From Sulfitobacter sp. S223 (GTDB taxonomy: Bacteria > Pseudomonadota > Alphaproteobacteria > Rhodobacterales > Rhodobacteraceae), in the NCBI RefSeq assembly GCF_025143825.1, contig NZ_CP083560.1, positions 3,720,001 through 3,784,000 on the forward strand: a stretch of DNA of 64,000 bases, read 5' to 3'. The notes under the pieces were generated by a model. That model was not told the DNA's origin. It worked only from the letters and a program-made list of their open reading frames with translations, and ran no database searches. The position numbers were made by a program, and so were the translations under genes. Below are positions 44,462 through 53,660 of the stretch, in pieces. Within the stretch, counting starts at the first letter, position 1. Each line of letters opens with the position of its first letter.

Positions 44462-44474
44462 TGATCAAATTTTG
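44462..44474 (+). repeat. Copy 1 of a 13-base repeat in the potF-aminotransferase gap
   Basis: TGATCAAATTTTG lies about 50 bases upstream of the potF start. It recurs with one mismatch 125 bases further on. The core TGATCA is palindromic. Placement next to one of two divergent genes suggests a regulator-binding site. Confidence 0.45.
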
Positions 44475-44586
44475 AACGCCTTGCCAAGCTAATTCATTTG
44501 CATCGCCTTTCCTGCAGCGTTGATAAGTGCAAAACAGCCGCTGCATCGACGACTTTAGACACTGCTTGATTGACCCCAAAGCAATT

Positions 44587-44599
44587 TGATCATATTTTG
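44587..44599 (+). repeat. Copy 2 of the 13-base repeat in the potF-aminotransferase gap
   Basis: TGATCATATTTTG lies about 37 bases upstream of the aminotransferase start, in the same orientation as copy 1 (12 of 13 bases equal). The 125-base spacing is close to twelve turns of the helix, so proteins on both copies would face the same side. This would suit looping repression. The rest of the 225-base gap shows no clear feature. Confidence 0.45.
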
Positions 44600-44635
44600 G
44601 GCACAGCCATCCCTCCAGCCTGATAGGGGCCCTTC

Positions 44636-46033
44636 ATGACCATTATATCAAACCACCTCCCAACAGCCGAACTTCAGGCGTTGGACGCCGCCCACCACAT
44701 GCACCCATTCACAACCAACGACGAGCTAGAAAGCCGTGGCGCGCGGGTGATTACCAGCGGCAAGGGCATCTACTTGCGTGACAGTGAAGGGAACGAAATT
44801 CTGGACGCGATGGCCGGTTTGTGGTGCGTGAATCTGGGTTACGGACGCGAAGAACTGGTGAAAGTAGCTGCGCGCCAGATGCAAGAACTGCCCTTCTACA
44901 ACACCTTCTTCAACACCACACATACACCCGCTATCGCCTTGGCCGCTGAGTTGGCCAAGCTTGCTCCTGAAGGTCTGAATCATGTTTTCTTTGCTGGTTC
45001 CGGTTCGGAAGCAAATGACACAAACCTGCGTATGGTCCGTGTATACTGGGCCGAAAAAGGGCATCCTGAAAAATCCCATATCATCAGCCGTAAAAACGCC
45101 TACCACGGATCCACTGTTGGTTCAGGATCATTGGGCGGGATGAGCTATATGCATGCCCAAGGCGGCATGCCTATCCCAGGCATCCATCACATCGGCCAAC
45201 CTGATTGGTGGGCTGAAGGCGGTGACCACACACCCGAAGAGTTCGGCCTTGCCCGGGCCCAAGAGCTTGAAGCAAAGATTCTTGAGCTTGGCGCTGACAA
45301 GGTTGCCGCGTTTATCGCAGAGCCGATACAGGGCGCTGGTGGTGTGATTGTGCCGCCAAGCACCTATTGGCCAGAGATTCAGCGAATTTGTAAGAAGCAT
45401 AACGTGCTTATCATTGCGGATGAGGTGATCTGCGGTTTCGGGCGAACCGGCAACTGGTTTGGCTCAACCACAATGGGGATCAAACCGCACATCATGACAA
45501 TCGCCAAGGGTCTCAGCTCCGGTTACATGCCGATTGGCGGCTCGATTGTGTGTGACGAGATCGCCGAGGTCATCAACGCGATCGAATTCAACCACGGTTA
45601 CACGTACTCGGGCCACCCGGTTTGCGCCGCTGTCGCGCTGGAAAACCTGCGGATCATGCAAGACGATAAAATTCTGGATCACGTGAACAACGTGGCAGCC
45701 CCCGCCCTGCGCGAAGCGCTTGACCAACTGGCGGAACATCCTCTGGTCGGCGGTGTGAATGTGCAAGGTATGATGGCCTCGCTTCCGCTTTCGCCACAAA
45801 AAGAGACACGCGCGAAATTCGCGATGGAGGCAGGTACCGCAGGTTTCATGTGTCGCGAACGATGCTTCGCCAATAATCTGGTCATGCGCCATGTTGGCGA
45901 CAGGATGATCATCTCTCCGCCGCTGGTAATTACACCCGAAGAAATCAGTATTTTCCACAAGCGTGCCAAGCTTGCGCTGGACGACACATACAAAGCGCTC
46001 AAAGATGACGACATGCTAAAAGCAGCTTCATAA
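44636..46033 (+). CDS. spuC: Class III aminotransferase (putrescine/polyamine:pyruvate type)
   Basis: This is a PLP enzyme of 465 residues. It has LDAMAGLWCVNLGYGREELV near the N terminus, FFAGSGSEANDTNLRMVR, the catalytic-site aspartate in LIIADEVICGFGRTG, and the Schiff-base lysine in TIAKGLSSGYMPIGG. This pattern is close to SpuC-type putrescine-pyruvate and related omega-aminotransferases. An AGGGG site lies eight bases before the ATG. Divergent placement from a polyamine transporter supports polyamine breakdown to aminoaldehydes. Taurine or beta-alanine aminotransferases look similar and remain possible. Confidence 0.88.
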   Translation: MTIISNHLPTAELQALDAAHHMHPFTTNDELESRGARVITSGKGIYLRDSEGNEILDAMAGLWCVNLGYGREELVKVAARQMQELPFYNTFFNTTHTPAIALAAELAKLAPEGLNHVFFAGSGSEANDTNLRMVRVYWAEKGHPEKSHIISRKNAYHGSTVGSGSLGGMSYMHAQGGMPIPGIHHIGQPDWWAEGGDHTPEEFGLARAQELEAKILELGADKVAAFIAEPIQGAGGVIVPPSTYWPEIQRICKKHNVLIIADEVICGFGRTGNWFGSTTMGIKPHIMTIAKGLSSGYMPIGGSIVCDEIAEVINAIEFNHGYTYSGHPVCAAVALENLRIMQDDKILDHVNNVAAPALREALDQLAEHPLVGGVNVQGMMASLPLSPQKETRAKFAMEAGTAGFMCRERCFANNLVMRHVGDRMIISPPLVITPEEISIFHKRAKLALDDTYKALKDDDMLKAAS

Positions 46034-46038
46034 GACAT

Positions 46039-46066
46039 TGCTGGACGTAAAAATTTGCGTCCAGCA
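46039..46066 (+). terminator. Hairpin terminator after the aminotransferase gene
   Basis: A nine-base inverted repeat (TGCTGGACG/CGTCCAGCA, ten-base A/T-rich loop) starts six bases after the stop codon. No long T-run follows. It probably closes the aminotransferase transcript. The remaining 160 bases up to the next gene are AT-rich and likely hold the promoter of the second transporter. Confidence 0.5.
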
Positions 46067-46230
46067 CACTTATCAAGCAGGCAGATCGACTGAAATCGTC
46101 AGAAATTCAGTAAAAACGCCCTGAATTTAATAGTTTCCCTCGAATTCGTCTTTATCCAGTTGCAAACGTGGCCTTCCTTGCGTTTAGTTTACGGCAATGT
46201 AAAAAATAAAGACCACGGGGAGCCATCAAT

Positions 46231-47331
46231 TTGGCCAATACTAAGAACAGCGACGCATTCGTCGAGTTTGAACGTGTGCAAAAAAGCTATGACGGCGAAA
46301 ACCTAGTCGTCAAAGATTTGAACCTTAGTCTGCCAAAGGGTGAGTTTCTTACGATGCTCGGGCCCTCGGGATCAGGCAAAACGACCTGCCTTATGATGCT
46401 GGCCGGTTTTGAGACTGCCACCTACGGCGATATTCGTCTGGACGGCGTATCCATTAACAACATCCCGCCGCACAAACGCGGAATTGGCATGGTATTTCAG
46501 AACTATGCCCTGTTCCCGCACATGACAGTGGCCGAGAACCTGTCCTTCCCGCTAGAAGTCCGCAAGATGGGCAAATCCCAGCGCGAAGAAAAAATCACGC
46601 GTGCGCTAGGCATGGTGCAGATGAACGACTTTGCAGGTCGCCGTCCCGCGCAGCTTTCGGGCGGTCAACAGCAGCGTATCGCTTTGGCGCGCGCGCTTGT
46701 GTTCGAACCAGAACTGGTTCTGATGGATGAACCGCTTGGCGCTTTGGACAAACAGCTGCGCGAATCACTGCAGTTTGAAATTACGAAACTGGCTCATGAT
46801 CTGGGGATCACAGTTGTTTACGTGACCCACGACCAGACCGAAGCGCTGACCATGTCTGACCGCGTTGCTGTGTTTGACGATGGCCGCATTCAGCAGCTCG
46901 CGCCGCCAGACAAACTATATGAAGAGCCTGAAAACAGCTTCGTCGCGCAGTTTATCGGCGAAAATAACACCCTTGAAGGCGTGGTGAAAGAAATCAAAGG
47001 CGGTGTTGCCCTTGTCCAGCTGGACAGCGGTGAGATCATTGAAGCCAAGCCAGTCAACGTTAACAAAGCGGGTGATCGCACGCGTGTATCCATCCGCCCA
47101 GAGCGTGTTGAATACAACAAAGAGCGTATGCGCGAAGGCGCCTTTACCCTGAAGGCCGAAGTCCTCGAATTCATCTATATGGGTGATATTTTCCGGACGC
47201 GCCTGCGGGTCGCTGGCAGAGATGACTTTGTCATTAAAACACGTAACGCCCCCGATCAGGCACGCCTGACACCCGGGACCCAGATCGAAATCGGCTGGTT
47301 GCCCGAAGATTGCCGCGCGCTGGACGCCTAA
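46231..47331 (+). CDS. Second polyamine-type ABC transporter ATP-binding protein
   Basis: This is a 366-residue ATPase of the PotA class. It has Walker A GPSGSGKT near residues 44-51, signature LSGGQQQR, Walker B LVLMDEPLGALD, and a C-terminal TOBE domain (IRPERVEYNKERMREGAF, FRTRLRVAG). The start codon is TTG, with a GGGGAG site eight bases upstream and no better ATG. It heads an operon of ATPase, binding protein and two permeases. Substrate is probably a polyamine or similar small cation. Confidence 0.9.
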   Translation: MANTKNSDAFVEFERVQKSYDGENLVVKDLNLSLPKGEFLTMLGPSGSGKTTCLMMLAGFETATYGDIRLDGVSINNIPPHKRGIGMVFQNYALFPHMTVAENLSFPLEVRKMGKSQREEKITRALGMVQMNDFAGRRPAQLSGGQQQRIALARALVFEPELVLMDEPLGALDKQLRESLQFEITKLAHDLGITVVYVTHDQTEALTMSDRVAVFDDGRIQQLAPPDKLYEEPENSFVAQFIGENNTLEGVVKEIKGGVALVQLDSGEIIEAKPVNVNKAGDRTRVSIRPERVEYNKERMREGAFTLKAEVLEFIYMGDIFRTRLRVAGRDDFVIKTRNAPDQARLTPGTQIEIGWLPEDCRALDA

Positions 47332-47354
47332 GGTTCTTCGCGTGTGTCATATCG

Positions 47355-47373
47355 CGGCACGTTTCGCGTGCCG
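47355..47373 (+). other. Hairpin between the ATPase and binding-protein genes
   Basis: A seven-base-pair stem (CGGCACG/CGTGCCG, five-base loop), extendable by two pairs beyond a mismatch, lies 23 bases after the ATPase stop. It may mark a processing site or a 5' stabiliser for the binding-protein message. Confidence 0.45.
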
Positions 47374-47450
47374 TGATCTATAAGAGGCGGCGGCCAAACC
47401 CGTTGTTGCCGCCTTGAAATACCCCAACGGGAAAAAACTGGGAGATACTA

Positions 47451-48557
47451 ATGAACCTCACAAAAACACTGATGGCATCCACCGCGCTGACAGTAGCAGC
47501 CGGCATGTCCTTTGCTGAAAGCCACATGGCAAACGAGATGACAATCGTCAGCTGGGGCGGCGCATACTCCGCTTCACAGCAGAACGCTTACCACACCCCT
47601 TACTCCGAAATGACCGGCGTAAAGATCATCAACGATGAATCTTCCGCCGAAGCCGTTTCTAAGCTGCGCGCGATGAACGAAGCGGGCAACGTGACATGGG
47701 ACGTCGTAGACGTTGTTGCATCTGACGCCCTGCGCCTGTGCGACGAAGGCCTGGCGATGGAAATCGACCCTGACGAAATGCTGGCAGATGCGCCTGATGG
47801 CACAAAAGCCTCCGAAGACTTTGGCGACCTGCTGGTAGGCGACTGCTTTATCCCACAAATCGTGTATTCCACGACTGTTGGTTACCGCACCGACCTAGTT
47901 GGCGACACACCTCCAACAGACATCTGCGCGATCTTCGACACCGATGCATATCCAGGCAAGCGTTCGCTCGAAAAGCGTCCGATTGGCAACATGGAATGGG
48001 CTCTGCTTTGTGACGGCGTTGCAAAGGACGAGATCTATGACGTGCTGGAAACAGCAGAAGGTCAGCAGAAAGCGCTCGATAAGCTTGCGACAATCAAAGA
48101 CGACGTGATCTGGTGGTCCGCCGGTGCCGACACGCCACAGCTGCTGGCTGATGGCGAAGTCGTCATGGGTTCCACATACAACGGTCGCCTCTTCTCTCTG
48201 ATCGTTGAGCAAGAGCAGCCAGTTGGCATGCTTTGGGACGCTCAGGTGTTCGACCTTGATGGCTGGATCATCCCAACAGGTCTGTCCGATGAGCGTAAAG
48301 CACGCGCAATGGATTACATCATGTTCGCAACAGACACACAGCGTCTGGCGGATCAGGCAAAGTATATCTCCTACGGTCCTGCACGTAAGTCTTCCGCACC
48401 ACTGGTTGGCAAGCACGCAGAGCTGGGCATCGATATGGCGCCACACATGCCAACAGACCCAGAAAACGCAAAGAACACGTTCCTCTACAACTACGAGTTC
48501 TGGGCTGACTACCGTGACGACATCGACGCCAAATTCCAGGCGTGGCTGGTACAATAA
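47451..48557 (+). CDS. Periplasmic substrate-binding protein of the second polyamine-type transporter
   Basis: The 368-residue product has a signal peptide (ending MSFAES, about 22 residues). The mature part has MTIVSWGGAYSASQQNAY, TWDVVDVVASDALRLCDEGL and WWSAGADTPQLLADGEVVMGSTYNGR, typical of PotD-like proteins. Codon choice looks strongly biased (many C/T-ending favoured codons such as CGT, AAC and GCA), as for an abundant protein. It is flanked by hairpins that could set its level apart from the membrane genes. Confidence 0.9.
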   Translation: MNLTKTLMASTALTVAAGMSFAESHMANEMTIVSWGGAYSASQQNAYHTPYSEMTGVKIINDESSAEAVSKLRAMNEAGNVTWDVVDVVASDALRLCDEGLAMEIDPDEMLADAPDGTKASEDFGDLLVGDCFIPQIVYSTTVGYRTDLVGDTPPTDICAIFDTDAYPGKRSLEKRPIGNMEWALLCDGVAKDEIYDVLETAEGQQKALDKLATIKDDVIWWSAGADTPQLLADGEVVMGSTYNGRLFSLIVEQEQPVGMLWDAQVFDLDGWIIPTGLSDERKARAMDYIMFATDTQRLADQAKYISYGPARKSSAPLVGKHAELGIDMAPHMPTDPENAKNTFLYNYEFWADYRDDIDAKFQAWLVQ

Positions 48558-48573
48558 GCCTCTAACGGCTTAG

Positions 48574-48599
48574 GGAGAGGGCCCATTGCGGCCCTCTCC
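48574..48599 (+). terminator. Strong hairpin after the binding-protein gene (attenuator)
   Basis: A perfect ten-base inverted repeat (GGAGAGGGCC/GGCCCTCTCC, six-base loop) lies 16 bases after the stop. The following TCACTTTATT is only mildly T-rich, so read-through to the permeases is likely. Such a structure after a binding-protein gene commonly keeps its mRNA abundant relative to the permease genes. Confidence 0.65.
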
Positions 48600-48651
48600 T
48601 CACTTTATTCGTTAGTCAATTTGCCAATTCGACCAAGCCGATGGGGACACC

Positions 48652-50337
48652 ATGAGCGACGCACCAACAGTCCAGACAGCATCATCATCTGCCGCCGAAG
48701 CGCGAATTGCAGATGCCGCCCACACCGGCCCCATGCTGGCCGCCGACGGCACACCGTTGAAGAAATCGCTTAACCGCGCGCTCAGACTGCAAAAGATGCG
48801 TGCATTGGCGCTAATCGCGCCTTTGTTGATCTTTGTGCTTGTCACATTCATCGCACCCATTGCTGACATGTTGTTCCGCTCTGTCGAAAACCAGATCGTC
48901 TCAGAGACGCTGCCACGCACCGTCGAATTGCTGGAAGACTGGGATGAAAAAGGGACCACAATCCCGGATGAGCAGACCTTTGAGGCGCTTTATAAAGATA
49001 TGTTCTTTGCCCAGGAGGCAAAGCTCCACACACGTCTTGGTTCCCGCCTGAACTATGAACTCACAGGCGTTTCATCCCTGTTCCGCAAATCGGGCCGCAG
49101 GGTCGAGGATATGGGTGAAGTTTATCAGGACCAGTTTGAGGATCTTGATGGGTTCTGGAAGACTGGTGAGAACTGGAACAGCTTCATGGCTAGCGACAAA
49201 TGGCTTGCTTCTATGGAGGGATGGAAGAAGGCAGATGGCAAACAGCCGACGTTTGTTATGCGCGATGGTATCGCAGCAGCACTCCCGCAAACTGCTGCCG
49301 CTTATAAACAATTCGCAAAATTCGTTCAGACCGTAGACGAAGACAATCTCTATAAAGAAGATCCTTGGGCGATTATCTACTCATCCTTGTACAACGATCT
49401 TACCGGTGAAAACGGTCTTTCGTCCTATGACGGCCCCGCCGCAGCAGAGCTGACCGCCGCTGCCGCCGCAGCATCAACGTTCGAGACGGTGAACTACACC
49501 AAAGCCTTCCAGAAGGTCGATAAAGACTGGCATGATTTGGATGTCTGGCAGACCATCAAGGTCTACAGCCCGAAATACACCAACGGCTATTTCCTGAACG
49601 CTGTCGATATGCAGAAATCTGTAGACGGCGTCGAAATGCGGCCAGAGAACCAGCAGATTTACGGTATTCTGTTCTGGCGTACGATGGTCATGTCCGTGGC
49701 GATTACCCTGTCATGTATCCTGCTGGGCTATCCTGTTGCATGGATCTTGGCGAACTTGCCTGCACGACAAGCCAACCTGCTGCTCATCCTTGTACTTCTG
49801 CCCTTCTGGACATCTTTGCTGGTGCGTACATCTGCATGGAAAGTGATGCTGCAACAACAAGGTGTGATCAACGACACACTTGTTTGGCTTGGTCTTGTCG
49901 GCACAGATGATCGTCTGGCGCTGATCAACAACCAAACGGGTACGATCATCGCAATGACACACATTCTGCTGCCGTTTATGATTTTGCCGCTGTATTCCGT
50001 GATGCAGACCATTCAGCCAACGTACCTGCGCGCCGCCAAAAGCCTTGGTGCTACGAACTGGACCGCGTTCTGGCGGGTCTACTTTCCACAGTCCATTCCG
50101 GGCATCGGCGCGGGCAGTATCCTCGTGTTCATTCTGGCCATCGGTTATTACATCACGCCGGAAATTGTTGGCGGTACGTCAGGTACTTTCATCTCGAACC
50201 GGATCGCCTATCACATCTCAAGCTCGCTCAATTGGGGCTTGGGTGCCGCGTTGGGTGCGATCCTCTTGGCGGCCGTTCTGCTGCTGTACTACGCCTACGA
50301 CAAGATTGTCGGCATCGATAACGTGAAACTCGGATAA
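48652..50337 (+). CDS. ABC transporter permease with a large periplasmic insert (PotB/PotH-like)
   Basis: At 561 residues this is about twice the usual size of a PotB-type permease. The first membrane helix (about 52-74, LIAPLLIFVLVTFIAPIADM) is followed by roughly 260 mostly hydrophilic residues (75-335). The normal permease then continues from IYGILFWRTMVMSVAIT. The EAA loop reads LRAAKSLGATNWTAFWRVYFPQSIPGIGAG. The insert is helical and Trp/Asp-rich (WNSFMASDKWLASMEGWKK) and should lie in the periplasm beside the binding protein. Its function is unknown. Confidence 0.9.
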   Translation: MSDAPTVQTASSSAAEARIADAAHTGPMLAADGTPLKKSLNRALRLQKMRALALIAPLLIFVLVTFIAPIADMLFRSVENQIVSETLPRTVELLEDWDEKGTTIPDEQTFEALYKDMFFAQEAKLHTRLGSRLNYELTGVSSLFRKSGRRVEDMGEVYQDQFEDLDGFWKTGENWNSFMASDKWLASMEGWKKADGKQPTFVMRDGIAAALPQTAAAYKQFAKFVQTVDEDNLYKEDPWAIIYSSLYNDLTGENGLSSYDGPAAAELTAAAAAASTFETVNYTKAFQKVDKDWHDLDVWQTIKVYSPKYTNGYFLNAVDMQKSVDGVEMRPENQQIYGILFWRTMVMSVAITLSCILLGYPVAWILANLPARQANLLLILVLLPFWTSLLVRTSAWKVMLQQQGVINDTLVWLGLVGTDDRLALINNQTGTIIAMTHILLPFMILPLYSVMQTIQPTYLRAAKSLGATNWTAFWRVYFPQSIPGIGAGSILVFILAIGYYITPEIVGGTSGTFISNRIAYHISSSLNWGLGAALGAILLAAVLLLYYAYDKIVGIDNVKLG

Positions 50338-50348
50338 GGAGCGGACCC

Positions 50349-51527
50349 ATGGTAGCACTCACACCCATCTCGCGCACTGAACCGTCGTTTTACGTGCCTG
50401 TCGTCGCGGCCTTCGGTGCATTCTTTGGCATATTCATTGGGACCGGTCAGGGGAGCCTGATCATCGGCGTCTTGGCCGGCGCCATCCTGATGGCCATTGT
50501 CGCCTATGTACTTACAAAAGTGATCAAGAACGAACGTGCCGGTCGTTGGGCCGTAACTGTTCTTGTTGCCCTTGGCGGGTTTGCTCTTGCAGGCATACCA
50601 GGGCTTTTGATTGGCATTTTCTTTGGCTGGTTCTTCGGATTCCTGACTTTCTGGCTGTATGAGGGCCGGTACCGCGCCAAAATCCCGCCCTATCTCACCC
50701 CCGCTCAGGTGCTTTGGCACTTTGCGTTCCGGACCATTTGCGGTGCGATCTTTGTCTTCTTGATCACGCCTATTCTGGTGGTGATGCCGCTAAGCTTTAA
50801 CGCGCAAGATTTCTTTACTTTCACACCGGAAATGCTGCGTTTTGATCCTGAAGGTTACTCACTCAAGCATTATCGCGACTTCTTTACGAATGATGCCTGG
50901 CAGGATGCGATGAAAAACTCGCTGCGTATCGCGCCAGTGGCAACACTTCTGTCAGTCGGATTTGGTACACTGGCCGCCATCGGTCTGAGCCAACCGCATG
51001 TGCCCTTCCGACGTGCGATCATGGCGATTTTGATCTCACCAATGATCGTACCGCTGATCATCTCAGCGGCCGGCATGTATTTCTTCTACAGCCGCGTAGG
51101 GTTGCAGGGGACGTATGTTGGTGTGGTACTGGCGCATGCCGCCTTGGGCATTCCGTTCGTGATTATAACAGTAACGGCCACGCTGGTCGGCTTCGACAAC
51201 TCTCTCACGCGTGCTGCCGCCAATATGGGCGCGAACCCTGTAACCACTTTCTTCCGCGTTCAGATGCCGCTGATCTTGCCGGGCGTGATTTCCGGTGGCC
51301 TGTTCGCCTTCATCACCTCGTTTGATGAAGTTGTGGTTGTGCTGTTCGTGGGCTCTGCAGGGCAGAAGACACTGCCATGGCAGATGTTCATCGGTCTGCG
51401 CGAACAGATCAGCCCAACGATCCTCGCCGTGGCGACGATCCTTGTAGGTATCTCAATCTGTCTGCTGACAGTGGTCGAACTTCTGCGGCGCCGTTCAGAG
51501 CGGATGCGCGGTATGTCACCGACTTAA
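50349..51527 (+). CDS. ABC transporter permease with an N-terminal membrane extension (PotC/PotI-like)
   Basis: The 392-residue protein carries about 115 extra N-terminal residues. They form three or four hydrophobic, Gly-rich segments (AAFGAFFGIFIGTGQGSL, GVLAGAILMAIVAYVL, IPGLLIGIFFGWFFGFLTFW) before the usual six-helix permease. The canonical part begins near residue 127 (TICGAIFVFLITPILVVMPLSF) and has an EAA loop TRAAANMGANPVTTFFRVQMPL. It is 11 bases after the partner permease. Its end overlaps a convergent transglycosylase gene by 12 bases. Confidence 0.9.
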   Translation: MVALTPISRTEPSFYVPVVAAFGAFFGIFIGTGQGSLIIGVLAGAILMAIVAYVLTKVIKNERAGRWAVTVLVALGGFALAGIPGLLIGIFFGWFFGFLTFWLYEGRYRAKIPPYLTPAQVLWHFAFRTICGAIFVFLITPILVVMPLSFNAQDFFTFTPEMLRFDPEGYSLKHYRDFFTNDAWQDAMKNSLRIAPVATLLSVGFGTLAAIGLSQPHVPFRRAIMAILISPMIVPLIISAAGMYFFYSRVGLQGTYVGVVLAHAALGIPFVIITVTATLVGFDNSLTRAAANMGANPVTTFFRVQMPLILPGVISGGLFAFITSFDEVVVVLFVGSAGQKTLPWQMFIGLREQISPTILAVATILVGISICLLTVVELLRRRSERMRGMSPT

Positions 51528-52727
51528 TCGCAAACGCTCTAACAAGCGGGGGGAGGCATAGCCGTCAGGCACCTCTCCCTGCGCCACCTGCCATCCCCGT
51601 ACTGCATTCACGGTAAGCGGCCCGATCTTTGCATCGATCTTTTGCGTATCAAACCCCTGCGCTGTCAGCCGCTCCTGTAACTCGATCCGCTCAACATAGC
51701 TAAGCGCGCGATCCTCAAGTGGCCAATCTCCCTGTAACGGCGCGGCCCCCATGATGCGATCTGCCAGATGGCCAACCGCGATGACATATGCATCTGCCGT
51801 ATTGTAGCTTTCCAGAACCTCGAAGTTTTTGAAGACCATGAATGCGGCGCCCTCTGCTCCTGCTGGCAGCAAGATGGACGCGGGGCCGTGATCGGGTACA
51901 GGCTGTCCATCAACATCCAGAATACCCTTCGCCGCCCATTCGGCTGGCAATTTCAAGACATCACGGTTGGCCAGAAGATAATCGAAACCTTCGGGCAGAA
52001 TTACCTCACGCCCCCAGGGCTGCCCAGTTATCCAGCCGTTATCCTTGAGATAGGCCGCTGAAGACGCAAGCGCGTCAAGAGGATCATCCCCCCAGATATC
52101 CCGCCTGCCATCACCGGTCCAATCAACTGCATGGCGGATAAATGAACCAGGCATAAACTGCGTATGGCCCATGGCACCTGCCCAGCTTCCCTTAAGGTTC
52201 TCCAAGGAGGTATCCCCACTTTGGACAATCCGCAGGGCTGCAATCACCTGCTCTTCGAAAAAATCTGCGCGTCGTGCATCATACGCAAGGGAGGCCATCG
52301 AGGTCAGCACCGGATCACCTCCGCGGAACGTGCCGTAGGCGCTCTCCAATCCCCAAATCGCAGTAAGGATGCTTGCAGGAACGCCATAGCGCGACTCGAT
52401 CTCTGAAAGCTCTTGTTGCTGGCGCTTCATCGCCGCCTTGCCATTGCTTACCCGCAGATCGGAGACTGCTGTGCTGAGGTAGTCCCAAATCGTCTTTGTG
52501 AACTCGGATTGGTTCCTGTCCCGCTCCACCACTTTGGGCGCATACGTGACATTCGCCATCGCTTCGTCAAAGGTGCCCACCTCAATCCCCGCAGCCAAGG
52601 CTTTGGGCTTGAAGTCTGCAATCCACTGCTGAAGCCCCGCTTCGCTGCGCAATCCTGCTGATACTAGGGTATCGCCCAAGGCCGGAATGGCCATGAACAT
52701 CGTCAAAACAAAAGTAAAACCGCGCAT
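51516..52727 (-). CDS. Lytic murein transglycosylase, MltB type
   Basis: The enzyme cleaves peptidoglycan to 1,6-anhydro products. The ATG at 52727 gives a signal peptide (MRGFTFVLTMFMAIPALGD). The frame is open far upstream but without family sequence. The catalytic glutamate lies in AIWGLESAYGTFRGG. GAMGHTQFMPGSF and DWTGDGRRDIWGDDPLDALASSAAYL are the MltB signature. A C-terminal peptidoglycan-binding domain (ERIELQERLTAQGFDTQKIDAKIGPLT, in part) follows. The product is 403 residues. It is a candidate wall opener for the flagellar rod, but location outside the cluster makes that speculative. Confidence 0.9.
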   Translation of the reverse strand: MRGFTFVLTMFMAIPALGDTLVSAGLRSEAGLQQWIADFKPKALAAGIEVGTFDEAMANVTYAPKVVERDRNQSEFTKTIWDYLSTAVSDLRVSNGKAAMKRQQQELSEIESRYGVPASILTAIWGLESAYGTFRGGDPVLTSMASLAYDARRADFFEEQVIAALRIVQSGDTSLENLKGSWAGAMGHTQFMPGSFIRHAVDWTGDGRRDIWGDDPLDALASSAAYLKDNGWITGQPWGREVILPEGFDYLLANRDVLKLPAEWAAKGILDVDGQPVPDHGPASILLPAGAEGAAFMVFKNFEVLESYNTADAYVIAVGHLADRIMGAAPLQGDWPLEDRALSYVERIELQERLTAQGFDTQKIDAKIGPLTVNAVRGWQVAQGEVPDGYASPRLLERLRLSR

Positions 52728-52800
52728 CGCTAGCCCTTTATCTGCTGCAATTGCTTCCAATTTATCGACAATCAGCCAGGGCGCAAAGTGGTCAGATTGC

Positions 52801-53511
52801 TCACCGGCGATCTTCAGCCCGCTCAATTGCGTCGCTGCGCAGCCGCGCCACAAAGTCACGCAGCATTGGCACACGCTGCGGTCGAAAGCTCGAACCTGTG
52901 AGGGACAATTCCGCCATCCGGTCAAGGCGGAAGGACCGGAAATCTTGACGTAGATGGCACCATGCCACCAGCATATGCGCGTTCTGCATAAACATGATAC
53001 TCAGCGGATCGACCTGCCTGTGTGATACTACGCCTTTTGCATCCTCATACCTGAACGCAATTGTCGCCTCATCCCACGTGGCTGCGCGCAACGCTTTGAC
53101 GTCAATCGACGGCTCAGGAGGGCGCACAAAACGGCCAGCATCAAGAACCGCATGTTGCAACCGGTGGGTCTGGCGCGCGGGCAGCCGCGCCTTCAGCTTG
53201 GCCAACGCGGTCCGCGCTGCGGATGCCAGCGCCGGATCGCCGATCACGTCCACTTCGCGCAGGCCCAGCACCAACGCCTCAAGTTCATCGTCGGTAAAAC
53301 CCAACGGCGGCAGGGCCGCGTCTTCAATCAAAGTATATCCAAAACCAGCTTCGCCATCGATCACCGCCCCCAAGCCGCGCAAGGCATCAATATCGCGGTA
53401 GATCGTCCGCAGCGACACACCTGTCTCATCCACCAAAGCCGAGGCAGTGATAGGTGCGGGCAACCGTCGAAGCGTTTGCATCAACTGAAACAGACGGTGC
53501 GTGCGGTTCAT
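52801..53511 (-). CDS. WYL-domain transcriptional regulator (YafY family)
   Basis: The 236-residue protein begins with a winged helix-turn-helix, with ITASALVDETGVSLRTIYRDIDAL as recognition region (residues about 20-43). A C-terminal WYL-type domain ends in VAWCHLRQDFRSFRLDRMAEL, a variant of the usual Trp-Tyr-Leu motif. Such proteins sense nucleotides or related ligands. It starts 149 bases downstream of RNase R on the same strand. Its target is not apparent from the neighbours. Confidence 0.88.
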   Translation of the reverse strand: MNRTHRLFQLMQTLRRLPAPITASALVDETGVSLRTIYRDIDALRGLGAVIDGEAGFGYTLIEDAALPPLGFTDDELEALVLGLREVDVIGDPALASAARTALAKLKARLPARQTHRLQHAVLDAGRFVRPPEPSIDVKALRAATWDEATIAFRYEDAKGVVSHRQVDPLSIMFMQNAHMLVAWCHLRQDFRSFRLDRMAELSLTGSSFRPQRVPMLRDFVARLRSDAIERAEDRR

Positions 53512-53660
53512 CGGGGTCTTCCTTCAAGTCCGCCCAGCGCTGCATGGCTTCCTGTCGGCAAATCTGCTGGGACAGACGCCCGGCGCAGCGTCTTTACCAT
53601 CCCTCTTAAGCGGCTCGTCTGTGGTCACCCGCTGCTTGCGCGCTGTACCACCACAATAGA

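Noticed and set aside
52728..52925. Upstream extension of the MltB-type gene to 52925
   Set aside because: The extra 66 residues lack family similarity and would bury the signal peptide that begins at 52727.
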